NCBI GenBank assembly: GCA_963665975.1
Contig: OY762508.1
Location: 2,294,001 to 2,358,000 of the forward strand
Source: G963665975 sp963665975
GTDB lineage: Bacteria > Bacteroidota > Rhodothermia > Rhodothermales > Bin80
Length of the DNA stretch: 64,000 bases
Reading direction: 5' to 3'
The position numbers and the translations under genes were made by a program. The notes beneath the pieces were generated by a model. That model saw nothing but the letters and a program-made list of their open reading frames with translations. It was not told the origin of the DNA and ran no database searches. Shown here in pieces: positions 45,677 to 54,523 of the stretch. Positions within the stretch are counted from its first letter, which is position 1, and the number at the start of each line of letters is the position of its first letter.

Positions 45677-45973
45677 CGGTTCCTCCTTGGATCCTGCGTG
45701 GATGACAGTAACGGCTCCATGGCGGCCACCTGGAGTCGGCGGCACACAAATGGAAGTCGAGTCAGAATAGTTACGCGCCAGCGTGGGGAAGGTTACGCAT
45801 TTGAGGAGATTCGGCGAAAGTGGAGGCTGGCTTGACGCCCTCTTGGAACAGGTGGATCGAATGATACCACGCGCCGCTGACGGCCAATGTGCTCTTGTGT
45901 GCAACCGGTATTTCGTGGAATGAGGACAGGACTGACTAGATCGAGTCCTCCGCCATGGACTCAGGAGAAATTC

Positions 45974-46336
45974 CTACCGAAGCACATGCTCCAATATGCG
46001 CCGTTCGGCAGGCGGCAACGTAGCCCACGCGTGCTCAATACGCTGTCCGATACGCATCCAGCGGCGCTCGTCCGGTGACAACGTCCAGCGCGGGTATACG
46101 GCCGGCAAGAGGGCTGCGACCAATAGCAGAACAACACCCACTACTATCGCGCCACGCAAACGCTGCTTGCGATCCCGATGCAAGGCGGCCACGGCACCGT
46201 CGATCGCCGCGGCGCTCGCGCCTGTGCGCTGTGCGGCGCGCTCTACTTCCTTCAGCAGGGGAGCAACCTCGCGGCGGACCTCGTCGGCCGAAACCTTGGC
46301 CAGGCGTTCACGAAGGGATCCGCTCGGCCCCGTCAT
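45974..46336 (-). CDS. Small membrane protein of the mobilization operon
   Basis: The 120-residue protein is unknown. Residues 1-55 are charged and helical (RERLAKVSADEVRREVAPLLKE region), 62-82 form one transmembrane segment (AIVVGVVLLLVAALLPAVY), and 83-120 are charged and helical with WMRIGQRIEHAWA. The start overlaps the end of the relaxase gene by four bases (ATGA), so it is translated with it. Small membrane proteins in this position accompany relaxases on several mobilizable plasmids; whether it acts in transfer is inference. Confidence 0.7.
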   Translation of the reverse strand: MTGPSGSLRERLAKVSADEVRREVAPLLKEVERAAQRTGASAAAIDGAVAALHRDRKQRLRGAIVVGVVLLLVAALLPAVYPRWTLSPDERRWMRIGQRIEHAWATLPPAERRILEHVLR

Positions 46337-47265
46337 CGTCCGCGCGCGAGCGAAGGCTCGGCCGCTCGTGGCAGATAGCCAGCCGACCGGTCGACCCCTG
46401 CTGTTGGGAGCGCACGCCTGGAAGATCCCGCGCTGCGGGCTGTCATTTCCTTGTTCGGCACATCTGGCATAGCAGTGAATTCCGCATACGTCATCTTGTA
46501 ACGGTGCTCCAACGCACGGCGGGATATCCCGGGCCCTATACTGCTGCTCTTGGCATACTCAAGGCCATCGGTAACGACCAGGCCGCTTTTCCGGGATTTC
46601 AATAGAAGACCGCTCCGCGCTAGGGCCCTGGTTAGCTCCGCCCAGGATGTTGCCCGCTGAAAGTCCGTCCCGGCAATTTCCTGCACCAGGAACTGGAAGG
46701 GCATCTCGCCCCGCTTTGCACAGGAGCGCCAGGCCTTCCTGCTCAGTGACTGGCTTCGGTCTGGAGGCGTTTGCCCATCGAGCCGAAAGAGGCGACTGGG
46801 CACTTCCCGGAATCCATATGCGCGCTCATTATGGCGCGTGTTGGCATGAATCTGTCTCCAGTATAGCCCCCGCGGTGCAACAAGGCAGGTCTGGGGATGG
46901 ACGCGGTTGGCCATGATATGCACGTGCGCGTAGGGCTTGTCTTCATGGGCAACGATAGATGCCTGGTGGGCGCTGATGCCCAGGTCCTCCAGCATGCCAC
47001 CTGCGATCGTGCGCATTTGCTCTTCTGTAGGATGATCCTCCGGGGCCCAGGAAATAGACAGATGCAGTACAGGCTTTTGTACCCGGTCATTGGCGCGCGC
47101 CTGAAACGTCATTTCGCGGGCGGCCTGCTGAAGAGTCTCAGCATATACGAGGTTGCGGTGCTCGATCCACGCAGCGCGAGTCGGCTCAGCGCCAGGACCT
47201 TTTTCCTGCTCCAGATAACCTGCAAGTTTGGTGAAACTACGCAGATGGAACGCCATCCCGATCAT
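46333..47265 (-). CDS. mobA: Relaxase/mobilization nuclease, MobA/VirD2-like
   Basis: The 310-residue protein has a relaxase domain (about 1-190). A three-histidine metal site is seen as H107, H114 and H116 in VAHEDKPYAHVHIMANRVH (HUH-type motif III), and Y17 in KLAGYLEQEKG is a candidate nicking tyrosine. Relaxases cut one strand at oriT and stay attached to the 5' end during conjugative transfer. The C-terminal region (about 195-310) is basic and less conserved. It overlaps both its upstream partner (mobC-like, ATGA) and its downstream partner, giving a compact operon. Confidence 0.85.
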   Translation of the reverse strand: MIGMAFHLRSFTKLAGYLEQEKGPGAEPTRAAWIEHRNLVYAETLQQAAREMTFQARANDRVQKPVLHLSISWAPEDHPTEEQMRTIAGGMLEDLGISAHQASIVAHEDKPYAHVHIMANRVHPQTCLVAPRGLYWRQIHANTRHNERAYGFREVPSRLFRLDGQTPPDRSQSLSRKAWRSCAKRGEMPFQFLVQEIAGTDFQRATSWAELTRALARSGLLLKSRKSGLVVTDGLEYAKSSSIGPGISRRALEHRYKMTYAEFTAMPDVPNKEMTARSAGSSRRALPTAGVDRSAGYLPRAAEPSLARGR

Positions 47266-47573
47266 AGGTCGTACTTCGTCAAGCGATTAATCAGTTGCCG
47301 CATGGCGCCGAGAGCTTCCATGCATTCGCCAGTTAGAGGCGGGTCTGCGTCCTGACATGCGCACATACGCTTGACCTGGCGTGCGGCAGCGAACACTTCG
47401 CGCGCAAGCACTTCATTGGCCTGAGTGCGCAAGCGGTGCCCAAGCGCCACCCTGCGTACATAGGCCGAAGGCCTAAGACCGGCATCGGCGGCCCTGGCGG
47501 CAATACAGTCGTACTCCTGCGGGTTGACCGTCATCCGGATGGTGCGTTGCTTGCGGTTGCCAGAGACCTCCAA
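47262..47573 (-). CDS. mobC: MobC-like plasmid mobilization protein (ribbon-helix-helix)
   Basis: The 103-residue protein starts RKQRTIRMTVNPQEYDCIA, a ribbon-helix-helix arm, followed by AGLRPSAYVRRVALG, the standard MobC/relaxosome accessory motif. Such proteins open DNA at oriT and help the relaxase nick. Its stop overlaps the relaxase start by four bases. No plasmid replication or other conjugation genes are in the window, so the module is either a remnant or part of an integrated mobilizable element. Confidence 0.82.
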   Translation of the reverse strand: MEVSGNRKQRTIRMTVNPQEYDCIAARAADAGLRPSAYVRRVALGHRLRTQANEVLAREVFAAARQVKRMCACQDADPPLTGECMEALGAMRQLINRLTKYDL

Positions 47574-47797
47574 TCGTGGTGATGGGTTATGTGTCGTCGT
47601 GTACGCAGATTATGCGGGCGAGTGAATGCATCCCCCCAACCATACCAAGCATACGCCCAAAATTGACCGCGCGCCGCTATAGGGTGCAACGATACGGACA
47701 AGAATGCCCAAGCGGTCAGGGCCCACCATTAGCCGGAAAGTGACAGAATTCTGGATCCGAACAACAGACTCTGGTACGTTCTGTATTTTCATGCCAG
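47574..47797. other. Intergenic stretch upstream of mobC, candidate oriT
   Basis: This non-coding stretch between the mobilization operon and the K+ channel gene is where an oriT would be expected. On the minus strand GTTGCACCCTATAG (47690-47677) holds a GCACCCT core loosely like the nic region of MobA-type oriTs (GTGCGCCCT in the IncQ plasmids). No clear inverted repeat flanks it, so this is tentative. Confidence 0.3.
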
Positions 47798-47826
47798 TTG
47801 CAACTCCAAGATCGCACGCATAACAT
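47798..47826 (+). promoter_or_regulatory. Candidate promoter of the K+ channel gene
   Basis: TTGCAA (47798-47803), an exact 17-base spacer, and TAACAT (47821-47826) form a moderate sigma70 match. The start would be near 47833, leaving a leader of about 68 bases before ATG 47901. Confidence 0.4.
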
Positions 47827-47900
47827 AAGCCGTTCGCTGTCATGCAGAAATGCTGGCGGCGCGAAGTTTCCTTTTTGGCCCATCACATACAGGCTGGAAA

Positions 47901-48746
47901 ATGAGCTCGAGCAGCACCGAACCACCGGAACTGGTATTCGGCTCGCAGAGCCTCACAGGGTGGCGGCGACAGTACCACGACATACTCTTCGAGGACCACA
48001 CACCCCTCGCCAAGACCTTCGACGTCATACTTATCTTGGTCATCATTGCCAGCGTGGCCGCCGTGATGCTCGAAAGCGTGCCCCAGATTGATGCCCGCTA
48101 CCACGTCCAACTCTACACGCTCGAGTGGGTATTCACGATCATATTTACCATCGAGTATATCCTGCGGCTGGTCTGCGTAGGCAAGCCCCTCCAGTACGCC
48201 CGCTCGTTTTATGGCATCATCGACCTGCTTGCCGCGATTCCGACCTACTTCAGCGTATTCCTTCCGGGGATACAAGCCTTGCTTGTTATCCGCCTGCTTC
48301 GCATCCTGCGCGTCTTCAGAGTGCTCAAACTCGTGCAGTACCTCTCCGAAGCAGACGTCCTCCTGGATTCGCTGCTGACAAGCCGCCGCAAGATTACCGT
48401 CTTTATTGTTGCCGTGCTCACCCTGGTCACGGTGCTTGGATCATTGATGTATGTCATTGAAAGCGGCGAATCCGGCTTTGACAGTATTCCCCGCAGCGTA
48501 TACTGGGCCATTGTCACACTCACCACTGTCGGCTACGGCGATATCTCGCCGCAGACGCCGGTTGGTCAGGCCGTTGCAGCGCTTATCATGATTATAGGCT
48601 ACAGCATCATCGCCGTGCCCACAGGGATTGTAACCGCCGAAATGTCGCGCACGCTAAAGGCGACGCGAAAAGGATGCAACGGATGCCGCACCAAGGAACA
48701 CGAAAAGGATGCCCTGTTCTGCCGGAAGTGTGGAGCTAGATTGTAG
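47901..48746 (+). CDS. Voltage-gated-type K+ channel with C-terminal zinc ribbon
   Basis: The 281-residue protein is a six-transmembrane channel of the KvAP/Kch type. S1-S4 lie at about 35-165; S4 carries regularly spaced arginines (IRLLRILRVFRVLK). The pore helix and selectivity filter TTVGYGD are at 208-214, and S6 follows (IIGYSIIAVPTG). The last about 25 residues form a CxxC-x11-CxxC zinc ribbon (CNGC...CRKC), absent from typical channels. It lets K+ across the inner membrane in response to voltage. ATG 47901 is chosen; 17 upstream in-frame codons are unlike the family. It faces the mob operon divergently. Confidence 0.9.
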   Translation: MSSSSTEPPELVFGSQSLTGWRRQYHDILFEDHTPLAKTFDVILILVIIASVAAVMLESVPQIDARYHVQLYTLEWVFTIIFTIEYILRLVCVGKPLQYARSFYGIIDLLAAIPTYFSVFLPGIQALLVIRLLRILRVFRVLKLVQYLSEADVLLDSLLTSRRKITVFIVAVLTLVTVLGSLMYVIESGESGFDSIPRSVYWAIVTLTTVGYGDISPQTPVGQAVAALIMIIGYSIIAVPTGIVTAEMSRTLKATRKGCNGCRTKEHEKDALFCRKCGARL

Positions 48747-48751
48747 GCCGG

Positions 48752-51340
48752 CTACGCAGCCGGAAGAAGGGTTTCCGTAGCGGGCTCACGCAGGTTATAC
48801 CGCGAACTCATCACGCGCGCATACGCGCCGGCGGTAGCGATTAATAGCACATCTCCTTCCTGCGTAGCGGGCAGACGCCGGCCCCGACCGAGAATGTCTC
48901 CGGTCTCACAGATCGGACCCACAATGTCGGCCGTGAGTGTGGCGGGAGCATCCAGGTTTGTCAGGTTGTAGATCTTGTGGTACGAACCGTAGAGCGCTGG
49001 TCGGATCAGCGAATTCATACCCGTCTCTACGCCCACATAGTGCAGTCGCCCTTTCCGCTTGATCTGCGTGACGCGTGTAAGCAGCACGCCAGCCTCCGCC
49101 ACCAGGTACCGCCCCGGCTCTATCCACACAGATAGCTCGGGATACGCCGAAGTAAACAGCGCAAGGCTCTCATCCAGTTTCTTCGCGTCCAACGGCAACA
49201 CGCCTGGACGCTCCGGCACGCCGAATCCGCCGCCGATATTCAGGAATCGGACATCTGCAAATCCCTCCGCGAGTGACGCCAAAAAGAAGGCCGTCTCCGA
49301 CCAGGTGCTAGGCGTGAGAATGCCGCTTCCGACATGCGCGTGCAGGCCCACAATGCGCGCTCCTATTCTGTCTGCGCATGCTCTCAGACGGGGGAGCTCC
49401 GACGGCACCACGCCAAATTTTGACTGAGCGCCTGCCGTCCGGACATGCTTGTGATGTCCGTGGCCTCGCCCCGGGTCGATGCGGACGATCAGATCCTGTT
49501 CCGTGAACACGTCCGGCCACAATTCGAGCGGGCGCACGTTATCCAGCGTTACATGCCCCGCTTGCGCAAACCCGCCTGCATATTCCGCCACGGGCGCAAA
49601 ATTGGGTGTGAACAGGATGCGGTCACGATCCAGATCCGGGAACAGCGTGCGGATATGCGTAAGCTCTCCCGGGGATACGCACTCGAATCCGAGCCCAGCT
49701 TCGTAGAAAAGCCGTAACACACCCGGGTGGTCGCAGGCCTTCATTGCATAAAAACATCGGGCTATGGACGAGAGGCCCTGTGCACGCGCGGCGGTATCCA
49801 GAAGCGTGGTTGTGTCATACACATAGCGTGGCGACTCCTCATCCGCCAGCGCCAGCAGGTCATCGCGGCGATCGCGCCACCAAGCGGTGCTGCTCGCCGG
49901 GGTCTCTGGAGCGAATAGCTCCCGGTAGCTCGGACCGAAAAGATCGTCGGTGCCAATGCGACTGAATATCTGCGCATGCAGGCGATCTACGATACGCTCT
50001 ACCTGGTCTTCCGCAACCACGAACGTAAGGTTGAGATCGCTGGCTGCCTGCGAGACCAAATAGACTTGCTGCTGGTCCAACGCCTCCAATGCCGGGCCCA
50101 GCTCGTGCAGCACGGCGCGGAGGTGGCGCCCCACCAGACTCACGGCTGCGCAGGGTCCGATCTGGCGGGCCTCGCAGATGCCGCTGAGGGCTGCCAACAA
50201 GGCCTCCAGGGTCGCTGGATCAAGCGCCGGCCCGTCAATCGGGTCAATGGTTACGGTGACATTGGTTTCAGACGTCGCAACCAGGTCAACGGAGACGGAA
50301 TGCCTCTCGAAGATGCGGAATGCGCGTGCCAGGAATCCGACCTGGTGCCACATGCGCGGCGTCTCCATCGCAATGAGCGTGACGCCGGTGCGAGCGGATA
50401 TCGCCTTGACCTGCGCGCCATAGCCCTGCACATCGGCAGCAATCACTGTGCCGGGAATATGCGGCGCGTCCGTGCATCGAATATGGAGCGGGATGCCTTG
50501 GCTGCGCAACGGGTCAATGCTGCGCGGATGCAAGATATCCGCCCCCGTACTCGCCAGCTCCTGCGCCTCGTCGTAGTCGAGCTTTTGCAACAGACGAGCA
50601 GATGGGATTATATGCGGGTTGGCCGCGAACATGCCCGGCACGTTACTCCAGACTTCAAGCCGTTCCGCCTGCAGCATGGATGCCAGGTAGGCTGCAGACG
50701 TATCCGATCCGCCCCAGCCCAAGAGCACGGTGCGTCCAGCGCCATCGCTGGCAATGAAACCCTGCGTCAGCAGGACGTCTGCATCTACAGCCGCCAGCTT
50801 CTCCTGCAGTTCCGGATCCGGATGATAGTGGCAGTGCGCGGAGAGATAACGAGCCTCGGGGATGGCGCCAGGCTCCAGGGCGGCGCGAAGCATCTTTCGG
50901 GCGTCACACCATGCGGTGCGTATGCCCTGGCTGGCAAGAAAAGCCGCTCCGAGGCGTGTAAGCATGAGTTCGCCCATGGCCAGGACGCGAGCCTTGAGCG
51001 GTGGGCTAACCTCATGCGTGAGCGAAATTCCCAGTACGATCCGCTCCAATTCCTGGAGGTCCTCGTCCAAGAGCGCATCGCCGTCCAGACCCAAGTTTCG
51101 CGCGAGGCCCAGATGCCGATCCCGGATGTCGGCCAGCAAGTGCTCGCCCGCACCACTCCGCGCCGCGCCCAGGAGCGCCTCCAGATTGCGGGAAACCCGG
51201 GCGACTGCCGAACACACGATAAGGGGGCGCTGCCCGACATTGATGCGCTGCCGCGTAATGTCAGCAATGGTTCGCCAGCACGCCAGCGTAGATACGCTGG
51301 TGCCACCGAACTTCATGACAATCCAGGGGAGTGCAGTCAC
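48752..51340 (-). CDS. Fused aspartate kinase / diaminopimelate decarboxylase
   Basis: The 862-residue protein joins the first and last steps of lysine synthesis. The N-terminal aspartokinase (about 1-440) has VMKFGGTSVST, the ATP-binding GWGGSDTSAAYLA and a substrate EAQELASTGADILHPR segment, then ACT-like regulatory repeats (DLVATSETNVTVTID, YLVSQAASDLNLTFVV). The C-terminal PLP-dependent decarboxylase (about 470-862) has the Schiff-base K534 in FYAMKACDHP, HAHVGSGI, NIGGGFGVP, EPGRYLVAEAG and CETGDILG. Such fusions are known from Xanthomonadales and some other lineages. It is divergent from the UDG-like gene with only 29 bases between starts, so their promoters overlap. Confidence 0.93.
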   Translation of the reverse strand: MTALPWIVMKFGGTSVSTLACWRTIADITRQRINVGQRPLIVCSAVARVSRNLEALLGAARSGAGEHLLADIRDRHLGLARNLGLDGDALLDEDLQELERIVLGISLTHEVSPPLKARVLAMGELMLTRLGAAFLASQGIRTAWCDARKMLRAALEPGAIPEARYLSAHCHYHPDPELQEKLAAVDADVLLTQGFIASDGAGRTVLLGWGGSDTSAAYLASMLQAERLEVWSNVPGMFAANPHIIPSARLLQKLDYDEAQELASTGADILHPRSIDPLRSQGIPLHIRCTDAPHIPGTVIAADVQGYGAQVKAISARTGVTLIAMETPRMWHQVGFLARAFRIFERHSVSVDLVATSETNVTVTIDPIDGPALDPATLEALLAALSGICEARQIGPCAAVSLVGRHLRAVLHELGPALEALDQQQVYLVSQAASDLNLTFVVAEDQVERIVDRLHAQIFSRIGTDDLFGPSYRELFAPETPASSTAWWRDRRDDLLALADEESPRYVYDTTTLLDTAARAQGLSSIARCFYAMKACDHPGVLRLFYEAGLGFECVSPGELTHIRTLFPDLDRDRILFTPNFAPVAEYAGGFAQAGHVTLDNVRPLELWPDVFTEQDLIVRIDPGRGHGHHKHVRTAGAQSKFGVVPSELPRLRACADRIGARIVGLHAHVGSGILTPSTWSETAFFLASLAEGFADVRFLNIGGGFGVPERPGVLPLDAKKLDESLALFTSAYPELSVWIEPGRYLVAEAGVLLTRVTQIKRKGRLHYVGVETGMNSLIRPALYGSYHKIYNLTNLDAPATLTADIVGPICETGDILGRGRRLPATQEGDVLLIATAGAYARVMSSRYNLREPATETLLPAA

Positions 51341-51369
51341 AGCACAGTGATGCTTACATTGTCTAGCTC

Positions 51370-52053
51370 ATGCATGACAAACCAACTGCCCGGGCGCGTC
51401 CCCGGCCACTCGCCATGCTTCTGGAAGCTGTGTGGCAGCTGCTGAAACAAAAGGTGTTCCCAACGCCGTCGTCGGATACTTTGTTCAATCCGTACAGGGA
51501 TGTCCATCCGGACATTGACCAGCCATGTGCGTCGGATATCAGACGGGAAAACATGCGCCGGTATCTGGCCACCTATACCGTGCGGCCGCCGATCTTTTTG
51601 CTAGCAGAAGCCCCTGGACCGTGGGGGTGCAGGTTTTCAGGTGTGCCCCTGGTAAGCGAAGCGCAACTCGTCGATTCAGACTTCCCACTGTGTGGCGCTC
51701 CGACAAGCAGAGCCGAGACACCCCACCACGAATATAGCGCCCGTATTTACTGGCGCGTGCTACGCACTTACTTTCCCAAGTTTTTCACCTGGAACACCGT
51801 GCCCTATCATCCGCATCATCACGGGAAGCCGCTGTCGATCCGTACGCCGACAGCAGCCGAAATCAATGCGTCGACCGACGTGTTGGCCGCACTTGTGGGA
51901 GAGCTGAAGCCGGCGCGTATACTTGCTATTGGCCGCAAGGCGGAGCGCGCCCTGCGCATCACGGGGACGCCGGGGACCTATGTGCGTCACCCGTCACAGG
52001 GCGGAGCCCGGTTGTTTGCAGAAGGCGTCGTGGAGGCGTTCCAGGCTACGTAG
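51370..52053 (+). CDS. Uracil-DNA glycosylase-superfamily protein
   Basis: The 227-residue protein has the UDG-superfamily core: EAPGPWGCRFSG (motif 1, about 81-92), NTVPYHPH (about 139-146) and RHPSQGG near the end (about 209-215), the motif 3 region that inserts into DNA. It would remove uracil or a related damaged base, but it lies outside the classical UDG families, so the substrate is uncertain. Cytoplasmic. It is followed by the WYL regulator gene after 63 bases, and divergent from the lysine enzyme gene. Confidence 0.75.
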   Translation: MHDKPTARARPRPLAMLLEAVWQLLKQKVFPTPSSDTLFNPYRDVHPDIDQPCASDIRRENMRRYLATYTVRPPIFLLAEAPGPWGCRFSGVPLVSEAQLVDSDFPLCGAPTSRAETPHHEYSARIYWRVLRTYFPKFFTWNTVPYHPHHHGKPLSIRTPTAAEINASTDVLAALVGELKPARILAIGRKAERALRITGTPGTYVRHPSQGGARLFAEGVVEAFQAT

Positions 52054-52116
52054 GCGCCCGCCGCTTGTTTGCACACACGATGCGCCCTATGTTGCCACCG
52101 GTAAGGTGCACGGGCC

Positions 52117-53076
52117 ATGGAAGTCGAGCCACATCGTATGAAGCCTGCCGACAGACAACGGGCAATCGTTCTTGCACTCGAATCCAGCGACTGGTGCCGC
52201 GCCGAAGACCTGGCGCAGAAGCTACGCGTGTGCGCGCGAACCGTATATCGCGACATTGAGGCGCTCCAGAATGCCGGGCTACCGGTCGTCGGGGTTCGCG
52301 GGCAGGGGTTTCAACTCAGGGAAGGATTCTTCCTGCCGCCCATCACGTTTACCCTGGATGAGGCCGTTCTCGTGCTGGCCCGTGCTGGAGCCGCAGACGA
52401 AGTGCCGGGCATCGCATACCAGGCAGCGGCCCACACCGTGCGCGCCAAGTTGCTGCGCGCCCTGCCAGACGATCTGGGCCACGAAGTGGCTCGGCTGCAG
52501 GCGCGGTTGCGCGTGAGCGCCGCGCACCCATTTGATCCGCCAGGGCAACGCGAGGCCCTGGCGCTGATTCGCCAGGCGATGCACGAGACGCGCGCCGTGC
52601 GCAGCATGGTACTCCAGCAGGAGGTGACGATAAATCCGTACGCTCTGGAACGCGTAGCGGGGGTGTTCTATCTGGTAGGTCTGGATCATGCCCGTGATAG
52701 CGTGCGCTACTTTCGGGTCGATGGCCTGACATCACTGCGCATGTTATCGACTACCTTTACGCTTCCGGCGGCCTACAGGCGACAGGAGACCAGGCAGGAG
52801 CCGGCAGGGGCGCTCAGTATTGAGGTCCGCTTCGATGCGCAAGTCGCTCCGTGGATTCGGGAGGCGCCCCCGGTCTTTGCTTCCAGGATGGAAGATGTAG
52901 GCGATGACTTGCATGTTACGCTGCATGTGCAACAGGAGTCAGAGGTACTGTCCTGGCTGTTGAGTTGGGGAGCCAGAGTGGAAGTGCTTGCTCCCGCGTC
53001 ACTGCAACGACGACTCGCAGAGGAGGCATCGGCACTCCTTGCATACTACCAGCGACCGTCTACGCTTTTCATCTGA
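52117..53076 (+). CDS. HTH-WYL transcriptional regulator
   Basis: The 319-residue protein has a DeoR-type helix-turn-helix (about 10-55: CRAEDLAQKLRVCARTVYRDIE) and a WYL ligand-sensing domain (about 130-230) with NPYALERVAGVFYLVGLDHA and VRYFRVDGL; the exact W-Y-L trio reads G-F-Y-L variants. A C-terminal WCX-like segment follows. WYL regulators sense nucleic-acid or nucleotide signals, often around DNA damage or phage defence. It lies upstream of rarA (5 bases), suggesting co-transcription. ATG 52117 is used; 52138 is a possible alternative. Confidence 0.88.
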   Translation: MEVEPHRMKPADRQRAIVLALESSDWCRAEDLAQKLRVCARTVYRDIEALQNAGLPVVGVRGQGFQLREGFFLPPITFTLDEAVLVLARAGAADEVPGIAYQAAAHTVRAKLLRALPDDLGHEVARLQARLRVSAAHPFDPPGQREALALIRQAMHETRAVRSMVLQQEVTINPYALERVAGVFYLVGLDHARDSVRYFRVDGLTSLRMLSTTFTLPAAYRRQETRQEPAGALSIEVRFDAQVAPWIREAPPVFASRMEDVGDDLHVTLHVQQESEVLSWLLSWGARVEVLAPASLQRRLAEEASALLAYYQRPSTLFI

Positions 53077-53081
53077 CACGA

Positions 53082-54449
53082 ATGGGCGATCTGTTTCGGG
53101 ACGCAGCCCGGCGGCTTCTGGCCACCAGGGCTCCACTGGCGGACAAGATGCGGCCGCGTACCCTGTCCGACTTCGTTGGACAGGACCATATTCTGGGTCC
53201 CGGAAAACTGTTGAGACGTGCAGTCGAAGCGGACCGCGTAACGTCGCTGATTCTGTATGGACCTCCCGGAACGGGCAAGACGACACTTGCCCGCATAATT
53301 GCAAACAACACACAGGCGCGGTTTACCTCCATGAACGCTGTCCTTTCCGGTGTCAAGGACATTCGCGCGGCGATTCGGGAAGCTACCAACCGCCTGGAGC
53401 TGCACGGTTCGCGGACCATACTCTTTGTGGACGAAGTCCACCGGTTCAACAAGGCGCAACAGGATGCGCTGCTCCCACACGTGGAAAACGGGACCGTGGT
53501 CTTTATCGGTGCGACAACAGAGAATCCGTACTTCGAAGTCATCAAGGCGCTGGTGAGCAGGTCTCGCGTCTTCGAACTCCGATCGCTCAGTGAAGACGAC
53601 CTGCGCGAGGTTGCCCGGCGCGCGATAACGAGCGATCGTGGCTATGCGGGGAAGAACGTGCGACTGGAAAACGATGCGCTCGCGCATCTGGTGTCTACGG
53701 CCAATGGCGATGCCCGCTCGCTGCTGAACGCACTGGAGCTTGCCGTCGAAACCACGCCCAGCACCGCAGATGGAGCCATCCACATTTCGCTCGCGGTTGC
53801 CGAAGACAGCATTCAGCGCCGGGCGGTGCTCTATGACAAGGAGGGTGATGCGCACTACGATACGATCAGCGCATTTATCAAGAGCCTGCGCGGCAGCGAT
53901 CCTGATGCAGCACTGTATTGGATGGCGCGCATGGTTTACGCCGGCGAAGATCCCCGATTCATTCTGCGCCGCATGCTCATCTTCGCCGCGGAAGATGTCG
54001 GGCTTGCCGATCCGCATGCTATAACCGTTGCCTCTGCAGCTGCGCAAGGGTTCGAGTACGTGGGGTTGCCGGAAGGGCAGTATCTCCTGGCGGAGTGTTG
54101 CCTGTATCTGGCGACCGCCCCCAAGAGCAACAGCACGCTCGCCTACTTCGACGCGCTACGTCATGTACAGCACGAAATCACGGGGGAGGTGCCCAATCCC
54201 CTCAAAGATGCCAGCAGGGATAAGCAAGACCTGGGACATGGCAAGGGTTACCGATATCCCCATGCCTTTCGTGATCATTACGTGGCACAACAATATCTTC
54301 CGAAGACCATGCAAGGAACGTATTTTTATACACCTGGCAGCCTGGGATACGAAAAACAGGTACGTGAGCGACTGGCCGCGCAGCGGGAGCGTGACAAGGA
54401 GGAGAATCTGGAACGGCGCGTCAAGCGCTACGGTGGCGACGAGGCCTGA
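53082..54449 (+). CDS. rarA: Replication-associated recombination protein A (RarA/MgsA)
   Basis: The 455-residue AAA+ ATPase acts at stalled replication forks. It has LADKMRPRTLSDFVGQ (about 19-34), the Walker A YGPPGTGKTTLA, the Walker B FVDEVHRFNKAQQD, sensor 1 IGATTENPYFEV and sensor 2 GDARSLLNALE, followed by the C-terminal tetramerisation region (PLRDASRDK-like, GHGKGYRYPHAF). ATG 53082 is right after the WYL stop at 53076. The frame extends upstream to 52965 over the WYL gene, which is discounted. Confidence 0.94.
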   Translation: MGDLFRDAARRLLATRAPLADKMRPRTLSDFVGQDHILGPGKLLRRAVEADRVTSLILYGPPGTGKTTLARIIANNTQARFTSMNAVLSGVKDIRAAIREATNRLELHGSRTILFVDEVHRFNKAQQDALLPHVENGTVVFIGATTENPYFEVIKALVSRSRVFELRSLSEDDLREVARRAITSDRGYAGKNVRLENDALAHLVSTANGDARSLLNALELAVETTPSTADGAIHISLAVAEDSIQRRAVLYDKEGDAHYDTISAFIKSLRGSDPDAALYWMARMVYAGEDPRFILRRMLIFAAEDVGLADPHAITVASAAAQGFEYVGLPEGQYLLAECCLYLATAPKSNSTLAYFDALRHVQHEITGEVPNPLKDASRDKQDLGHGKGYRYPHAFRDHYVAQQYLPKTMQGTYFYTPGSLGYEKQVRERLAAQRERDKEENLERRVKRYGGDEA

Positions 54450-54523
54450 CATGCTGCGCATTTGAGATTGAGGAGACATTCCGGTATTCTCCCTCGAATC
54501 GTAAGAGGATACGAAGCAGAAGA

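Noticed and set aside
49976..51445. 489-codon plus-strand frame over the lysine enzyme gene
   Set aside because: It is antisense to a well-supported coding sequence and resembles no family.
53046..54047. 333-codon minus-strand frame over rarA
   Set aside because: Antisense shadow of a recognised gene, with no recognised motif.
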